Source: an uncultured Sutterella sp. (GTDB lineage: Bacteria; Pseudomonadota; Gammaproteobacteria; Burkholderiales; Burkholderiaceae_F). Taken from it: a stretch of 64,000 nt of DNA. Shown here piece after piece: positions 28,540 through 39,514 of this stretch. Within the stretch, counting starts at the first letter, position 1; each line of letters starts with the position of its first letter. Location of the stretch: contig CAJKSP010000006.1 of the NCBI GenBank assembly GCA_905202595.1, forward strand, positions 10,149 to 74,148, written 5' to 3'. The translations under genes were made by a program, and so were the position numbers. A model generated the notes under the pieces. The model searched no databases. It was not told the DNA's origin and saw only the letters and a list, made by a program, of their open reading frames with translations.

Positions 28540-29472
28540 ATGTTCAAGCAGCGCACGCTCGGCGAATCCGTCGCCGCTGTCGGCATCGGCCTGCACAGCG
28601 GCCGCAAGATCCGCCTTGTTCTCCATCCTGCCGAGCCCAATACCGGCATCGTCTTCCGCCGCGTGGACCTTTCTCCCCATGCGGACATTCCAGCGAATCC
28701 GCTCAACGTGAACGACACGCGCATGGCGACGACCGTGAATGTCGGCCGTGCGGCCGTGGCGACGATCGAGCATCTGATGAGCGCCTTCAACGGACTAGGG
28801 ATCGACAACTGCCTCGTTGAAGTCAATGCGCCGGAGATTCCGATCATGGACGGCTCGGGCGCGAGCTTCGTCTATCTGCTGCACAGCGCCAAGATCGTCG
28901 AGCAGGAAGCGCCCCGCCGCTTCGTGCGGATTCTGAAGCCGGTGGAAGTGCATGACGGCGACAAATGGGCGCGTCTCGAGCCCCATGAGGGCTTTCGGCT
29001 GTCGTTCACCATCGACTTCGGCCATCCGGCGATCGATGCAACGGATCAGTACGCGGACGTCGATTTTTCCAAAGTCACCTACGAGCAGGCGGTGATGCGC
29101 GCGCGCACCTTCGGCTTCGTGCAGGACGTCGAGATGCTTCGCCGCATGGGCCTCGCGCAGGGCGGCTCGCTGGAGAACGCCATCGTCATGGACGAATTCC
29201 GCATTCTCAATCCGAGCGGGCTGCGCGAGGGCGACGAATTCGTCAAGCACAAGATCCTTGACGCCATGGGCGACCTCTACGTCCTCGGCGCGCCCCTCAT
29301 TGCGCACTATCAGGCCATGAAGTCGGGGCACGGCCTCAATAATCAGCTTCTGCGCGCGCTGCTGGCAGATCCTTCCGCCTATGAGACCGTGACGTTCGAT
29401 CACGCCAAGCAGTGTCCTGTCGACTTCTGGCCCAACCGCCGAGGCGAATCCGAAGACGACATGGCGGCGTGA
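28540..29472 (+). CDS. lpxC: UDP-3-O-acyl-N-acetylglucosamine deacetylase LpxC
   Basis: LpxC is the zinc enzyme that commits UDP-acyl-GlcNAc to lipid A. The 310-residue length is typical. Zinc ligands lie in [13 protein letters not shown] (His) and in the [14 protein letters not shown] segment (His and Asp). [12 protein letters not shown] and the catalytic His near the C-terminus ([11 protein letters not shown]) are present. It closes the dcw cluster. Its last 73 nt overlap, tail to tail, the end of the dciA-like gene on the other strand. Confidence 0.98.
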   Translation: MFKQRTLGESVAAVGIGLHSGRKIRLVLHPAEPNTGIVFRRVDLSPHADIPANPLNVNDTRMATTVNVGRAAVATIEHLMSAFNGLGIDNCLVEVNAPEIPIMDGSGASFVYLLHSAKIVEQEAPRRFVRILKPVEVHDGDKWARLEPHEGFRLSFTIDFGHPAIDATDQYADVDFSKVTYEQAVMRARTFGFVQDVEMLRRMGLAQGGSLENAIVMDEFRILNPSGLREGDEFVKHKILDAMGDLYVLGAPLIAHYQAMKSGHGLNNQLLRALLADPSAYETVTFDHAKQCPVDFWPNRRGESEDDMAA

Positions 29473-32108
29473 CGGTCCGCCTGCGGACGGCTGTCCTGCG
29501 AGCTGCCGCGGCGGATGAGCCCTTCAAGCGCGTCAGCCTGTGCGATAAGCGAGTCTGCTGCGCTGCTGAGCGATTGAGCGCGGCCTGCAGATGATGCGTC
29601 CGCCAAGGCGGCCGACAGCGATGCGCATTCCTTCTCCAAAGTGCCAAGCGCACCTTCGAGCGCACGGCGCCGCTCGATTCGGGCGAGCATGCGGCTTCGC
29701 GCTTCTGCCAATCGCCGGCCGTGCGGCGTCGAGCTGCAGTCGGCTTCGGGCGGAATGAGCTTTGGGTCCGGTGCGCGGGGCAATTCGTCATGCAGCGCCT
29801 GCAGCCGGGAGGCGAGGGCCTGAAGTTCGCGGGCCAGGCATTCCTGCGCGGCGCGGTCGGCCCCCTCAAGGGTCGGCGCAGCCTCTTCAGCGGCATTGTC
29901 CGCTGCATAGCCGTCTGAAGAGTCGGGCGAAGCGGCCTCTGGGCTGCTGCTTGCTGCGCAGTCCGGCGCCTGCGCCGGCAAGGAGCCGGCCTTGGCCTTC
30001 ATTTCGCCTTCGGTTCCGGCATGAAGCCGCGAGGCCGTCTCGGCAAGCGCCTCTTCAAGCGCATCGACAGCGCCCGCAGCATCTTCGAGCAGCGCCGGAT
30101 CGATCGGCGCGCCGGCATGCCGCGAGGCATCCGCAGCGGCCAGGAGCGACGAGGCGGCGGCGGCCAGGTCGTCAAGGCGGCGGTGTGCATCCCAGCGCGC
30201 CAGCAGTCTCAGGCGAAGCGCCATGCGCTCTGGATTTTGCGATGCGTCAAGCTCGTCCGGAATGAGCTTGGCATCGATGCTGGGCGGAATCAGCGAGAGA
30301 ATCTGCCGGAAGCGCGCGAGCTCAGCGGCGAGCCGCTCCTGGCGCCGGCTGTCGGCAGCGGCGTCTTCTGCATGCGTCGTTTGCTCTCCGCCCTCCGGAG
30401 CTGTCCGACCAGACTGGACATTCCTGCCGCACGCTGCCGGCGCTCTCGGCTCGGATGCCGAGGCCGCGTGGCCGGCCGGCGCCTCTTCGGCTTCGGTTAG
30501 CCGCATTTCCATGACAGCGAGCTGATCCGAGAGCGTCTCCGCCTCTTCGGCGATCTGCTCGCCCTGCTGCGAAAGCGCTGCCGCTGCGCGGCCTGCTGCG
30601 GCAAAGCCGTCTCGAGTCTGACGTGCGGCAGGACTTTCCGCGTCGATCCGCGCCATCCGTGCGCGCAGAGCAGCCGCGCGCTGCTGCTGTTCGGACAAAA
30701 GACGGCGCAGCCCGTCGGCATCGTCGAGACGGCGGCGCACGGTGGTGTGCAGCGCCGATGCGGCATCAGCAAGCGGCATGAAGCGCTCGAGGCGCTGAGG
30801 ACCGAGTGCGTCGTCGTCGCCTTCGAGCTGCTTGGCGGCTCGTCTGCGTACGCTTTCTGACTGCGCAAGCAGCGCGAGCAGCGCCTCGCGCGCTCGGGCG
30901 ATGTGAGCCTCGGCGTCGGCGAGCTTGGCTTCCGGGGCGTCAGGTGCATCCGGGGCCGGCTGCGCTTCGGCGGGCTGAACCGGGCGCTCGGCGCTGCCGG
31001 GCTGCGATTCGCCGCCCTTCAGCTCAGCGGCCCGCAGCTTTTCCTCTTCGACTTTCTGCTGTTTCTGAGCGGCTTCTGCGGCATGGATCGCTTTCGCCGC
31101 ATCGGCCATGCGCGCGAGCGCGGCTGTGATGCGCCCATGCAGGCTGACGAGCCCCTCTTCGAGCGCGGCAAGCTCGCGGGCGTCAAAGGCCGGCAGGCAG
31201 GACGCAGCGCTCGCCTCGTCCGCCTGGAGGCCGCCGGGTGCTGGATCGGCGGCGTCCGGCCGTTCAGGGTCGCTGCTGGGATGAACTGAGGCGCCGAAGT
31301 AGGCAGAAAGAATGCCGGCCGCTTCGTCCGTCTCTCGCTCGAGCGCTGCTGCGGCGGCGACAAGAGGCGTTTCAAGCTGTTCGCGAAGAGCGCGCTTGCT
31401 GAGCATTTTCTGCCTCAGGGCGGCAAGAATCGGGTTGGCGGCGGCATCCGCTTCGCTCGGGACAAGCGATTCGGCCGGCGCATTCGGCAGCGCCGGCTCG
31501 AGCGCCGCGGCGGCTTGAGCGCCCGCCTGGGCGCGATCAAGTTCGAGGCGGAAGCCTCGCAGGAGCGCTTCCGGACGCTCGGCTTCGTTGGGCGCGACGG
31601 CTTGCGCGAGCGAAAGGAGCGTCGCCTGCAGCGCCGGATCGGCCGTGCGGGCCGCTTCCTCGCGAAGGGCCCGCGCGCCTGTGACGGAGCGAAGCCGATG
31701 GGCGGGCTTCGGCGCAGCAGAGCGGGCCGGCAGTCCCTTCAGAGGCCGCACGCGGATCTCAAGATCGAAGATCGGGAGCCCTTTGGCGACGACGGCGCCG
31801 AGAAGCTTTGTCTTGAGATTGGCAAGCCGGTTGTGCTGCGCGGCATTGGCTGCATTCAAGACAAGGGTTGAGCCGTTCTCAATGCGGCACCGTCCGCCGG
31901 ATGAAAAGTCGAGCGAAAGCCGGTACGCCTTGACGACGGGCATGATGGCTTCGCCCGCTCGGCGCGCAAGTTCATAGTCTGCCGCGAGAGGCCCCGAGCG
32001 CTTGCCGCTCGCGAGCGACTCCGCAAACGAGCGAAAGCGGAAGCGGCGGATTTTGAAGCCGGCGGGCAGCTTTCTTGGGGCGCAGGCGCGGCGGTTGGAC
32101 GTAGGCAT
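29400..32108 (-). CDS. DciA-type DUF721 protein with a giant helical C-terminal extension
   Basis: The position (opposite strand, between lpxC and secA) and the N-terminal domain identify a DUF721/DciA protein, the family that loads replicative helicase DnaB in bacteria lacking DnaC. Counting from ATG 32108, about residues 22-125 form this domain ([15 protein letters not shown]..., [31 protein letters not shown]). Family members are usually 100-170 residues; this one is 902. The remaining 750 residues are mostly predicted helix and coiled coil (Ala, Glu, Arg, Leu, Gln rich) with Pro/Ser/Asp-rich breaks. A motif (S/K)L(I/V)PxExD recurs near residues 214, 614 and 783. Function of the extension is unknown. 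A TTG start at 32159 is possible. No strong ribosome-binding site is seen. Confidence 0.8.
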   Translation of the reverse strand: MPTSNRRACAPRKLPAGFKIRRFRFRSFAESLASGKRSGPLAADYELARRAGEAIMPVVKAYRLSLDFSSGGRCRIENGSTLVLNAANAAQHNRLANLKTKLLGAVVAKGLPIFDLEIRVRPLKGLPARSAAPKPAHRLRSVTGARALREEAARTADPALQATLLSLAQAVAPNEAERPEALLRGFRLELDRAQAGAQAAAALEPALPNAPAESLVPSEADAAANPILAALRQKMLSKRALREQLETPLVAAAAALERETDEAAGILSAYFGASVHPSSDPERPDAADPAPGGLQADEASAASCLPAFDARELAALEEGLVSLHGRITAALARMADAAKAIHAAEAAQKQQKVEEEKLRAAELKGGESQPGSAERPVQPAEAQPAPDAPDAPEAKLADAEAHIARAREALLALLAQSESVRRRAAKQLEGDDDALGPQRLERFMPLADAASALHTTVRRRLDDADGLRRLLSEQQQRAAALRARMARIDAESPAARQTRDGFAAAGRAAAALSQQGEQIAEEAETLSDQLAVMEMRLTEAEEAPAGHAASASEPRAPAACGRNVQSGRTAPEGGEQTTHAEDAAADSRRQERLAAELARFRQILSLIPPSIDAKLIPDELDASQNPERMALRLRLLARWDAHRRLDDLAAAASSLLAAADASRHAGAPIDPALLEDAAGAVDALEEALAETASRLHAGTEGEMKAKAGSLPAQAPDCAASSSPEAASPDSSDGYAADNAAEEAAPTLEGADRAAQECLARELQALASRLQALHDELPRAPDPKLIPPEADCSSTPHGRRLAEARSRMLARIERRRALEGALGTLEKECASLSAALADASSAGRAQSLSSAADSLIAQADALEGLIRRGSSQDSRPQADRHAAMSSSDSPRRLGQKSTGHCLA

Positions 32109-32472
32109 GGCGGAACGGTTCGGACCTGCCGGGGCAGGTCCGGCGGCAAAGTGTTGCAAACGAGAGCGGAAAGTTAAGGAAGCGCGGCGCGCTGCTATGA
32201 GATAATCCGCTAGTTTTCCGCTGCGGACTCGTTAGGAGACCAGGCGGATCGGCGCTTCAGCGCGCGGACGGGCGCTTTGCTCCTTGGGCGAGGCGGACGG
32301 CGTCCCCAGTCGGCCGGACTTCCTGCGGTTGAGTCTAACCCGGAGCCGTCGGCGGCTGGTTTGCGGCATTCGGCTTGAAGCGCCAACGCAGAATTCCTGA
32401 GCCGCCGGCAGCGCCGGCGCGTCCCGGAGGGCGCGCCTTTCCGATGCGAGCCGGTTCATAAAAGACAGAACG
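32109..32472. promoter_or_regulatory. dciA-secA divergent intergenic region (364 nt), no gene
   Basis: No credible coding frame was found. It must hold the divergent promoters of the dciA-like gene and secA. A possible plus-strand -10 is GATAAT at 32201-32206, within the AT-richer stretch 32150-32220; no good -35 accompanies it. A long secA leader of about 260 nt would follow. The secA ATG has no clear ribosome-binding site (AAAAGACAGAACG precedes it). No signal-peptide-bearing reading frame of the SecM type was found. Confidence 0.4.
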
Positions 32473-35250
<2,778 letters not shown>

Positions 35251-35302
35251 GGCGGCGTGCGGCGAAGACGCGCGCTTGGAAGCGCGCGCCTCGCCGGCTT
35301 TC

Positions 35303-35344
35303 AAAGGCTCGGACGCCGATTGGCTCGGTTCCGAGCCTTTTCTT
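35303..35344 (+). terminator. Terminator after secA
   Basis: AAAGGCTCGG / CCGAGCCTTT (35303-35312 and 35331-35340), a 10-bp perfect stem with an 18-nt loop, continues into TCTTT. It sits between secA and the ArgJ-like gene, whose ribosome-binding site begins at 35363. Confidence 0.75.
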
Positions 35345-35377
35345 TGGGCGCAGCGGGCGCTTGGGAGGAAAGACATC

Positions 35378-36490
35378 ATGGCGCGCTTTTTGGAGCCGCT
35401 TCGCATTGCGGGACTCAGCTGGCTCACGGCGCCGGGGCTTGCCCTGGCGGCGCTCAGACCCGGCGCGGCGGCGGCCGGCCGCATCAGAACCGGCTCGGCA
35501 TCGGACGGCGCGCCGAAGCGCCTGGCCGAGGCGCTTGCCAAGCGTCCGGCCGTGCTGAAGCTGCTCTTTACAACAGGCGAAGCGAATGCAGGGTCCGGCG
35601 TGCTGTCGACGAGCGCCGAGGACGCGTTTCTGCAAGCGGCGACGGCGCTGGCAGGCGCCGCGCCGGCGAATTTTCTGCATGCCGCAGCAGGGCCGCTCTT
35701 TGAGCTCTTCCCTGCGGGCGAGCGGCTCCGCGCGCTGACGTCGCTGCAGCGTCAGACCGGCGAAGAGACGCTGCCGGAGGGGGCGGCGCTCGCTTCATCG
35801 AGCTTCCCCTTTATGCTGCCGGAGGGCGACTTTCGCGTCGGCGCCGCCATTTTTGCGGGCGAAGCAGGCAGCCGGGTCTTTTTTGCCGCGGCGGAAATTG
35901 GGGCGGCGCAGCCTGTGCTGGAGGCCATGCTGCCGCGGCTGTGGCTGGCCGGTCCTGGAGCGCTGACGGCAGAGGCGATGCCGGGCGATGCGCTGATTGT
36001 GGCGGCGACGGGCGCTGCAGATGCTGCGCTGCTCAAAACAGAGGCCGACCTCAGAATGCCAGCGCTTGAGGCCGGCCTGCGAGCCGCGCTCACGCATGCG
36101 CTGCTGGTCATGAAGCCTTCCGCGGACCGAGCCTTCGGCGCAGGAGCGCTGCGCGTCGAGCTTTCCGGCGCTTCGGACGCTGCCGAAGCCGAAAGGGCGC
36201 TGGCGGCGCTCTGCGCTCGGCTCGCTCTCTGGCGCCTGCGGGGGAGCTGCCGCCTTGCGGCGCTTAGAGAGTCGATCTGGAGCGCGCTGGCGCTGCAGGC
36301 GGACATTGCGACGCTTGAGCGCACGCTTGTCGACATGCGAATCGGCGCCGCTTTCTTCTTCAAGGCAGGCGACCCGCAGCGCCTCGCCCAGGACGAAGAA
36401 GCGCAGGCGCTCGACGCCTGGGCGTCCGGTGCAAAGGCGCTGGAAGTGCGGCTTGGCCGAGGCCGCGCTGAAGCGGCGGGATGGTGCTGA
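35378..36490 (+). CDS. Divergent ArgJ-like protein lacking the nucleophile/self-cleavage motif
   Basis: The slot after secA is where many Burkholderiales carry argJ (ornithine acetyltransferase). The 370-residue product parallels ArgJ from memory of the family: TTGEANAGSG (66-74) for the usual NTGNANAGTG, QPVLEAM (178-184), DALIVAATGA (204-213), GAGALRVELSGASDAAEA (254-271), and VDMRIG...RLGRGRAEAA near the end. The central IHPNMATMLGF-type segment, which holds the Thr nucleophile and cleavage site, is absent: AGEAGSRVFFAAAEIG runs across that place. The usual C-terminal CDLSHGYVxINADYRS is also missing. A strong GGAGGAAA (35363-35370) 8 nt before the ATG and the intact frame argue for an expressed protein. 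Transferase activity is unlikely. Confidence 0.65.
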   Translation: MARFLEPLRIAGLSWLTAPGLALAALRPGAAAAGRIRTGSASDGAPKRLAEALAKRPAVLKLLFTTGEANAGSGVLSTSAEDAFLQAATALAGAAPANFLHAAAGPLFELFPAGERLRALTSLQRQTGEETLPEGAALASSSFPFMLPEGDFRVGAAIFAGEAGSRVFFAAAEIGAAQPVLEAMLPRLWLAGPGALTAEAMPGDALIVAATGAADAALLKTEADLRMPALEAGLRAALTHALLVMKPSADRAFGAGALRVELSGASDAAEAERALAALCARLALWRLRGSCRLAALRESIWSALALQADIATLERTLVDMRIGAAFFFKAGDPQRLAQDEEAQALDAWASGAKALEVRLGRGRAEAAGWC

Positions 36491-36646
36491 GCGCAGAAGA
36501 AAGCTCGGCGGCTTTGACGCATTTCTCCTCACAGCGTCAAATGCCGCAGGCAACTCCTCTCTTTTTGCACGACCGAGCAAAGCGCTCGAAAAGCGTAAGA
36601 TGAAATCTGTTGCGCCCAGAATTTGAGCTTGGGCGCGGAGAAGAAT

Positions 36647-37330
36647 ATGAACGATAAGATTGTTGAAGTCGCCGTGGCCGTGCTGATTCGAGAAGACGGC
36701 AAGATGCTGCTGTCGTCGCGCCCTGAAGGCAAGCCCTATGCGGGCTATTGGGAATTCCCGGGCGGCAAGATCGAAGCCGGCGAGACGGTGCATCAGGCGC
36801 TGGCGCGCGAGCTGGAGGAAGAGCTTGGCGTCAAGGTTGCGAGCTCTACGCCTTGGTTTGTGAAAGAGCACCGCTACGAGCATGCGCACGTGCGCCTTCA
36901 TTTCCGCCGTTCGCATGACTTCACGGGGCAGCCTTCCGGCAAGGAGGGTCAGGACTTCGGCTTCTTCTCCGCCTCTGAGCGCACGCCGGGCCTCATGCTG
37001 CCCGTGGATCTCTCGATCGTGAATCGCGTCGAGCTGCCGGAAGTCTTCGCGGAAAGCAGCGATCTGCTGACGCTGTCGCGCGATGCGCTGCAGGCGACGG
37101 TCGTCCGCAACCGCAATATGCGCTGGGTGGGCGCCCGCGCAGAAACGATGGACGATGTGATGAAGGCCGTGGCCATGGACTTCGACTTTGCGATCGTGAG
37201 CCCGGAAAACTTCGAAAAGCTGCTGCAGTCCGGCGAACCGCGCCTGCCGATGTATGTCGACGGCGAGCCCGAAGCAAAGCTTGCCTACTGGCAGGCGAAA
37301 GGCGCGCACGGCGTGAAGCCTCAGATTTAG
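36647..37330 (+). CDS. Nudix (MutT-type) hydrolase with a shortened TenI/ThiE-like C-terminal domain
   Basis: The N-terminal half (residues 1-130) is a Nudix hydrolase: AVLIREDGKMLLSSRPEGK, then the complete Nudix box GGKIEAGETVHQALARELEE (38-57) continuing into ELG. MutT-type enzymes clear 8-oxo-dGTP. In many betaproteobacteria this gene (about 310 residues) carries a full thiamine-phosphate-synthase-like domain. Here only about 90 residues follow (WVGARAETMDDVMKAVAMDF, DFAIVSPENF, LPMYVDGEPE, GAHGVKPQI), matching the second half of that barrel. The start at 36647 has GGAGAAG 6 nt upstream. It is followed by a terminator. Confidence 0.85.
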   Translation: MNDKIVEVAVAVLIREDGKMLLSSRPEGKPYAGYWEFPGGKIEAGETVHQALARELEEELGVKVASSTPWFVKEHRYEHAHVRLHFRRSHDFTGQPSGKEGQDFGFFSASERTPGLMLPVDLSIVNRVELPEVFAESSDLLTLSRDALQATVVRNRNMRWVGARAETMDDVMKAVAMDFDFAIVSPENFEKLLQSGEPRLPMYVDGEPEAKLAYWQAKGAHGVKPQI

Positions 37331-37380
37331 CGCCGGTGCATTGGAACTGGGCGGAACGCTCAGTCCTGCCGCGCCAAAGC

Positions 37381-37415
37381 AAAGGCCGCTCTGCTGGATG
37401 GCAGGCGGCCTTTTT
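37381..37415 (+). terminator. Terminator after the Nudix gene
   Basis: AAAGGCCGC / GCGGCCTTT (37381-37389 and 37405-37413), a perfect 9-bp stem with a 15-nt loop ending in TTTTT (37411-37415). It separates this transcript from the convergent yacG. Confidence 0.85.
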
Positions 37416-37434
37416 GCTGAGCGGCGGCGCGGAT

Positions 37435-37689
37435 TCAGCGGCGTCCTCGGCCGCGCTTTTCGTGCGCTTCCCGACCTTTTTCCGCTCTGGCCATAGCGGC
37501 TCGGGCTGCAGCGTCGAGATCCGCTTCTGAAAGGCTCATGGCCGACCCCGGCTCGCCTTCAATCAGATACTCGTCGTTGGCCCAGGCGCCAAGGTCGATG
37601 AGCTTGCAGCGCTCGGAGCAGAAGGGACGGTAAGGGTTTGAAGTCGAATATTCAATGAGCTTCCCGCAGGTGGGGCACTTCACTTTCAT
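37435..37689 (-). CDS. yacG: DNA gyrase inhibitor YacG (zinc protein)
   Basis: YacG is a small zinc-ribbon protein that binds GyrB. The 84-residue product has all four zinc cysteines: CPTCGK near the N-terminus and [20 protein letters not shown]. The tail is charged and Arg/Gly-rich ([15 protein letters not shown]). An upstream TTG reading from 37707 is rejected in favour of the family-typical MKVKCPTCG start. Downstream of zapD and coaE on the same strand, as in many betaproteobacteria, but separated from zapD by a terminator. Confidence 0.95.
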   Translation of the reverse strand: MKVKCPTCGKLIEYSTSNPYRPFCSERCKLIDLGAWANDEYLIEGEPGSAMSLSEADLDAAARAAMARAEKGREAHEKRGRGRR

Positions 37690-37704
37690 GGCGCAGAGCT
37701 GAAT

Positions 37705-37740
37705 CAAAAAAGAATAAAGAAGCGGCGCGCAGGCGCCGCT
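37705..37740 (-). terminator. Terminator between zapD and yacG
   Basis: On the minus strand AGCGGCGC / GCGCCGCT (stem arms 37733-37740 and 37721-37728, 4-nt loop) is followed by TCTTTATTCTTTTTT. It lies between the zapD stop and the yacG start, so yacG expression depends on read-through or its own promoter. Confidence 0.8.
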
Positions 37741-37749
37741 CGATCAGAG

Positions 37750-38517
37750 TCAAGCGCACAGGCCGAGGCGGAAGGATACCCGCTCCTGCGCGGCATGAAG
37801 GCGCCGCCGTTCGTCGGGACGCGAGAAGCGAATCCAGAGCATGTATTTGTTTGCGCTCACTTCCGGAATGATCATTTCCGCTTCCGGCAGCCAGATTCTG
37901 GCCAGCGCATAGCTTTTGCCCGTCATCGAAAGCTGATACATGCCGCCGGAGGCCGTGCACCAAGATTCCTGCGTGGAAGAGCGCAGATGGCGCAGCACGA
38001 AGAAGACGGCGTGCTTGAGCGGCGTCAGCGTTTCGCCCCAAGCGCGGAGCTCGCTCTGGCGGGAGGCTGCCGGCTGCGAAAGCCAGTAATGAAGCATCGG
38101 CATGTCGAAGACGCAGGTGCCGCCGGGAATCGATTGGCGAGTGCGGACGAGCTGAAGCCATTCATTGTCGCGGATCGCTTGTCCTGAGCGGCCGATGACG
38201 CGGTTGATGTCGCGCATCGTCTGCATGCATTCGCCAATGGATTCTTCGAGCGCCTGCTGATTGACTTCAGCATTGCCTCTGAGAGCGACGAGCGTTGCGC
38301 GGCTGTGCTCAAGCTCTCTCAGCAGCTCATTGCGAAGGTCGGAGCGAGCTGACGCATCGACGAGGTCGAAGAGCGCATTGATGGCTGCGTGGCTTGCAAT
38401 GGGAGAAGCCTGCTCGCAGAACCAGTCGAAGCGTGCAAAAAGAGATTCGAGCCGCAAAAGCATGCGAACCTTTTCGTTGCAGGGGAACTCATAGAGGAGA
38501 AAGCCGGAAGAGTCCAT
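37750..38517 (-). CDS. zapD: Cell division protein ZapD
   Basis: ZapD (DUF1342) binds the FtsZ C-terminal peptide and bundles filaments. The 255-residue length is typical. Family features include LYEFPCNEKVRMLLRLESLF at the N-terminus, SIPGGTCVFDMPMLHYWL in the middle and MLWIRFSRPDERRR near the C-terminus. It lies between coaE and yacG, the conserved betaproteobacterial arrangement, and complements ftsZ at 27059-28351. No strong ribosome-binding site is seen before 38517. Confidence 0.95.
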   Translation of the reverse strand: MDSSGFLLYEFPCNEKVRMLLRLESLFARFDWFCEQASPIASHAAINALFDLVDASARSDLRNELLRELEHSRATLVALRGNAEVNQQALEESIGECMQTMRDINRVIGRSGQAIRDNEWLQLVRTRQSIPGGTCVFDMPMLHYWLSQPAASRQSELRAWGETLTPLKHAVFFVLRHLRSSTQESWCTASGGMYQLSMTGKSYALARIWLPEAEMIIPEVSANKYMLWIRFSRPDERRRLHAAQERVSFRLGLCA

Positions 38518-38679
38518 GTCAGAGCGCAGCTGTGGGGGAAGATGGACGGCGGACTGCAGCTTGCGAAGAACGGCGCCGAGTGCAGCGGCGCCGTCAACGG
38601 CAGCAGAAGCGCCAGGCCGCTCCTTGGATGATAAAGCACGCAGGCGGTGCTAAAGGAGGCAGGTTTTATCCCCGTTCTT

Positions 38680-39330
38680 CTACATTGCTGCCGATGAAGC
38701 GCCGTCGTCCTGGCTGATCATCCAGCCCCAGCCTCGGCAGAGCCGCACGAGCGCCGCCTCAAGCGCCTTCGGACTCGCGCCGTTGAAGATGATGTCGTCT
38801 GCAGCGGCAATTCGTTCAGCGCGGGGAATCTGGGCGCGAATGATCGATTCAATGCGCTCGGCGGAGAGGCCTGAGCGTGCGGCGACGCGCTGAATCTGCA
38901 TCTCGGCTGAAGCATCAATGACGAGAATGCGGCCGCAGCGCTCGCGCAGCGCCTGCCATTCAATGAGAAGGGGACAGTCGAAGACGCAGAAAGGGATGTT
39001 CCGGGCGTCAGCCTGCTGCTGCGCCGCGCTGAGCGCATCCAGGCAGCCTTCTCGAATGAGCGGCCGAAGAATGGCCTCAAGCTTCGCTTTGGCCTGCGGG
39101 TTGGTAAAGACGAGCTCCCTCATGCGCTGCCGGTCCATGGCGCCGGATGCCGCAATGAAGGTCGGACCAAAAGCCTGCCGTATGGCAGGAACGGCGGTGC
39201 CGCCCGCAGCCGTCAGCGAGCGGGAAATGGCGTCGGCATCGACGCCCGGCGCGCCGAAGCGTGCAAAAAGCGCCGCAGCAGTGCTTTTTCCTGAGCCGAT
39301 GCCGCCAGTGAGGCCGAGAATCCAGGCCAT
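38680..39330 (-). CDS. coaE: Dephospho-CoA kinase
   Basis: CoaE phosphorylates the 3' hydroxyl of dephospho-CoA, the last step of coenzyme A synthesis. The 216-residue protein has the P-loop GLTGGIGSGKSTAAALFARF at the N-terminus, DADAISRSL (Walker-B-like) and the lid region LRERCGRILVIDASAEMQIQR. The start at 39330 is set by AAGGAGG 7 nt upstream; the frame runs 21 codons longer but those codons lack family similarity. Confidence 0.97.
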   Translation of the reverse strand: MAWILGLTGGIGSGKSTAAALFARFGAPGVDADAISRSLTAAGGTAVPAIRQAFGPTFIAASGAMDRQRMRELVFTNPQAKAKLEAILRPLIREGCLDALSAAQQQADARNIPFCVFDCPLLIEWQALRERCGRILVIDASAEMQIQRVAARSGLSAERIESIIRAQIPRAERIAAADDIIFNGASPKALEAALVRLCRGWGWMISQDDGASSAAM

Positions 39331-39374
39331 GCGCGCCTCCTTGGGATGTGGCGTCTGACTGCAGACGCCAGCAA

Positions 39375-39408
39375 CAAAAAAGGGCTGCCGCAAGCGGCAA
39401 CCCTTTTT
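39375..39408 (-). terminator. Terminator after tRNA-Pro
   Basis: On the minus strand GGGTTGCCGC and GCGGCAGCCC pair (one G-T wobble, tight loop), flanked by A- and T-runs and ending TTTTTT. It begins about 10 nt past the CCA end of the tRNA and could also work on the plus strand (CCCTTTTTCT). Confidence 0.85.
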
Positions 39409-39417
39409 CTTGAAATC

Positions 39418-39494
<77 letters not shown>

Positions 39495-39514
39495 ATTTGC
39501 TCCACCGTCTCGCG

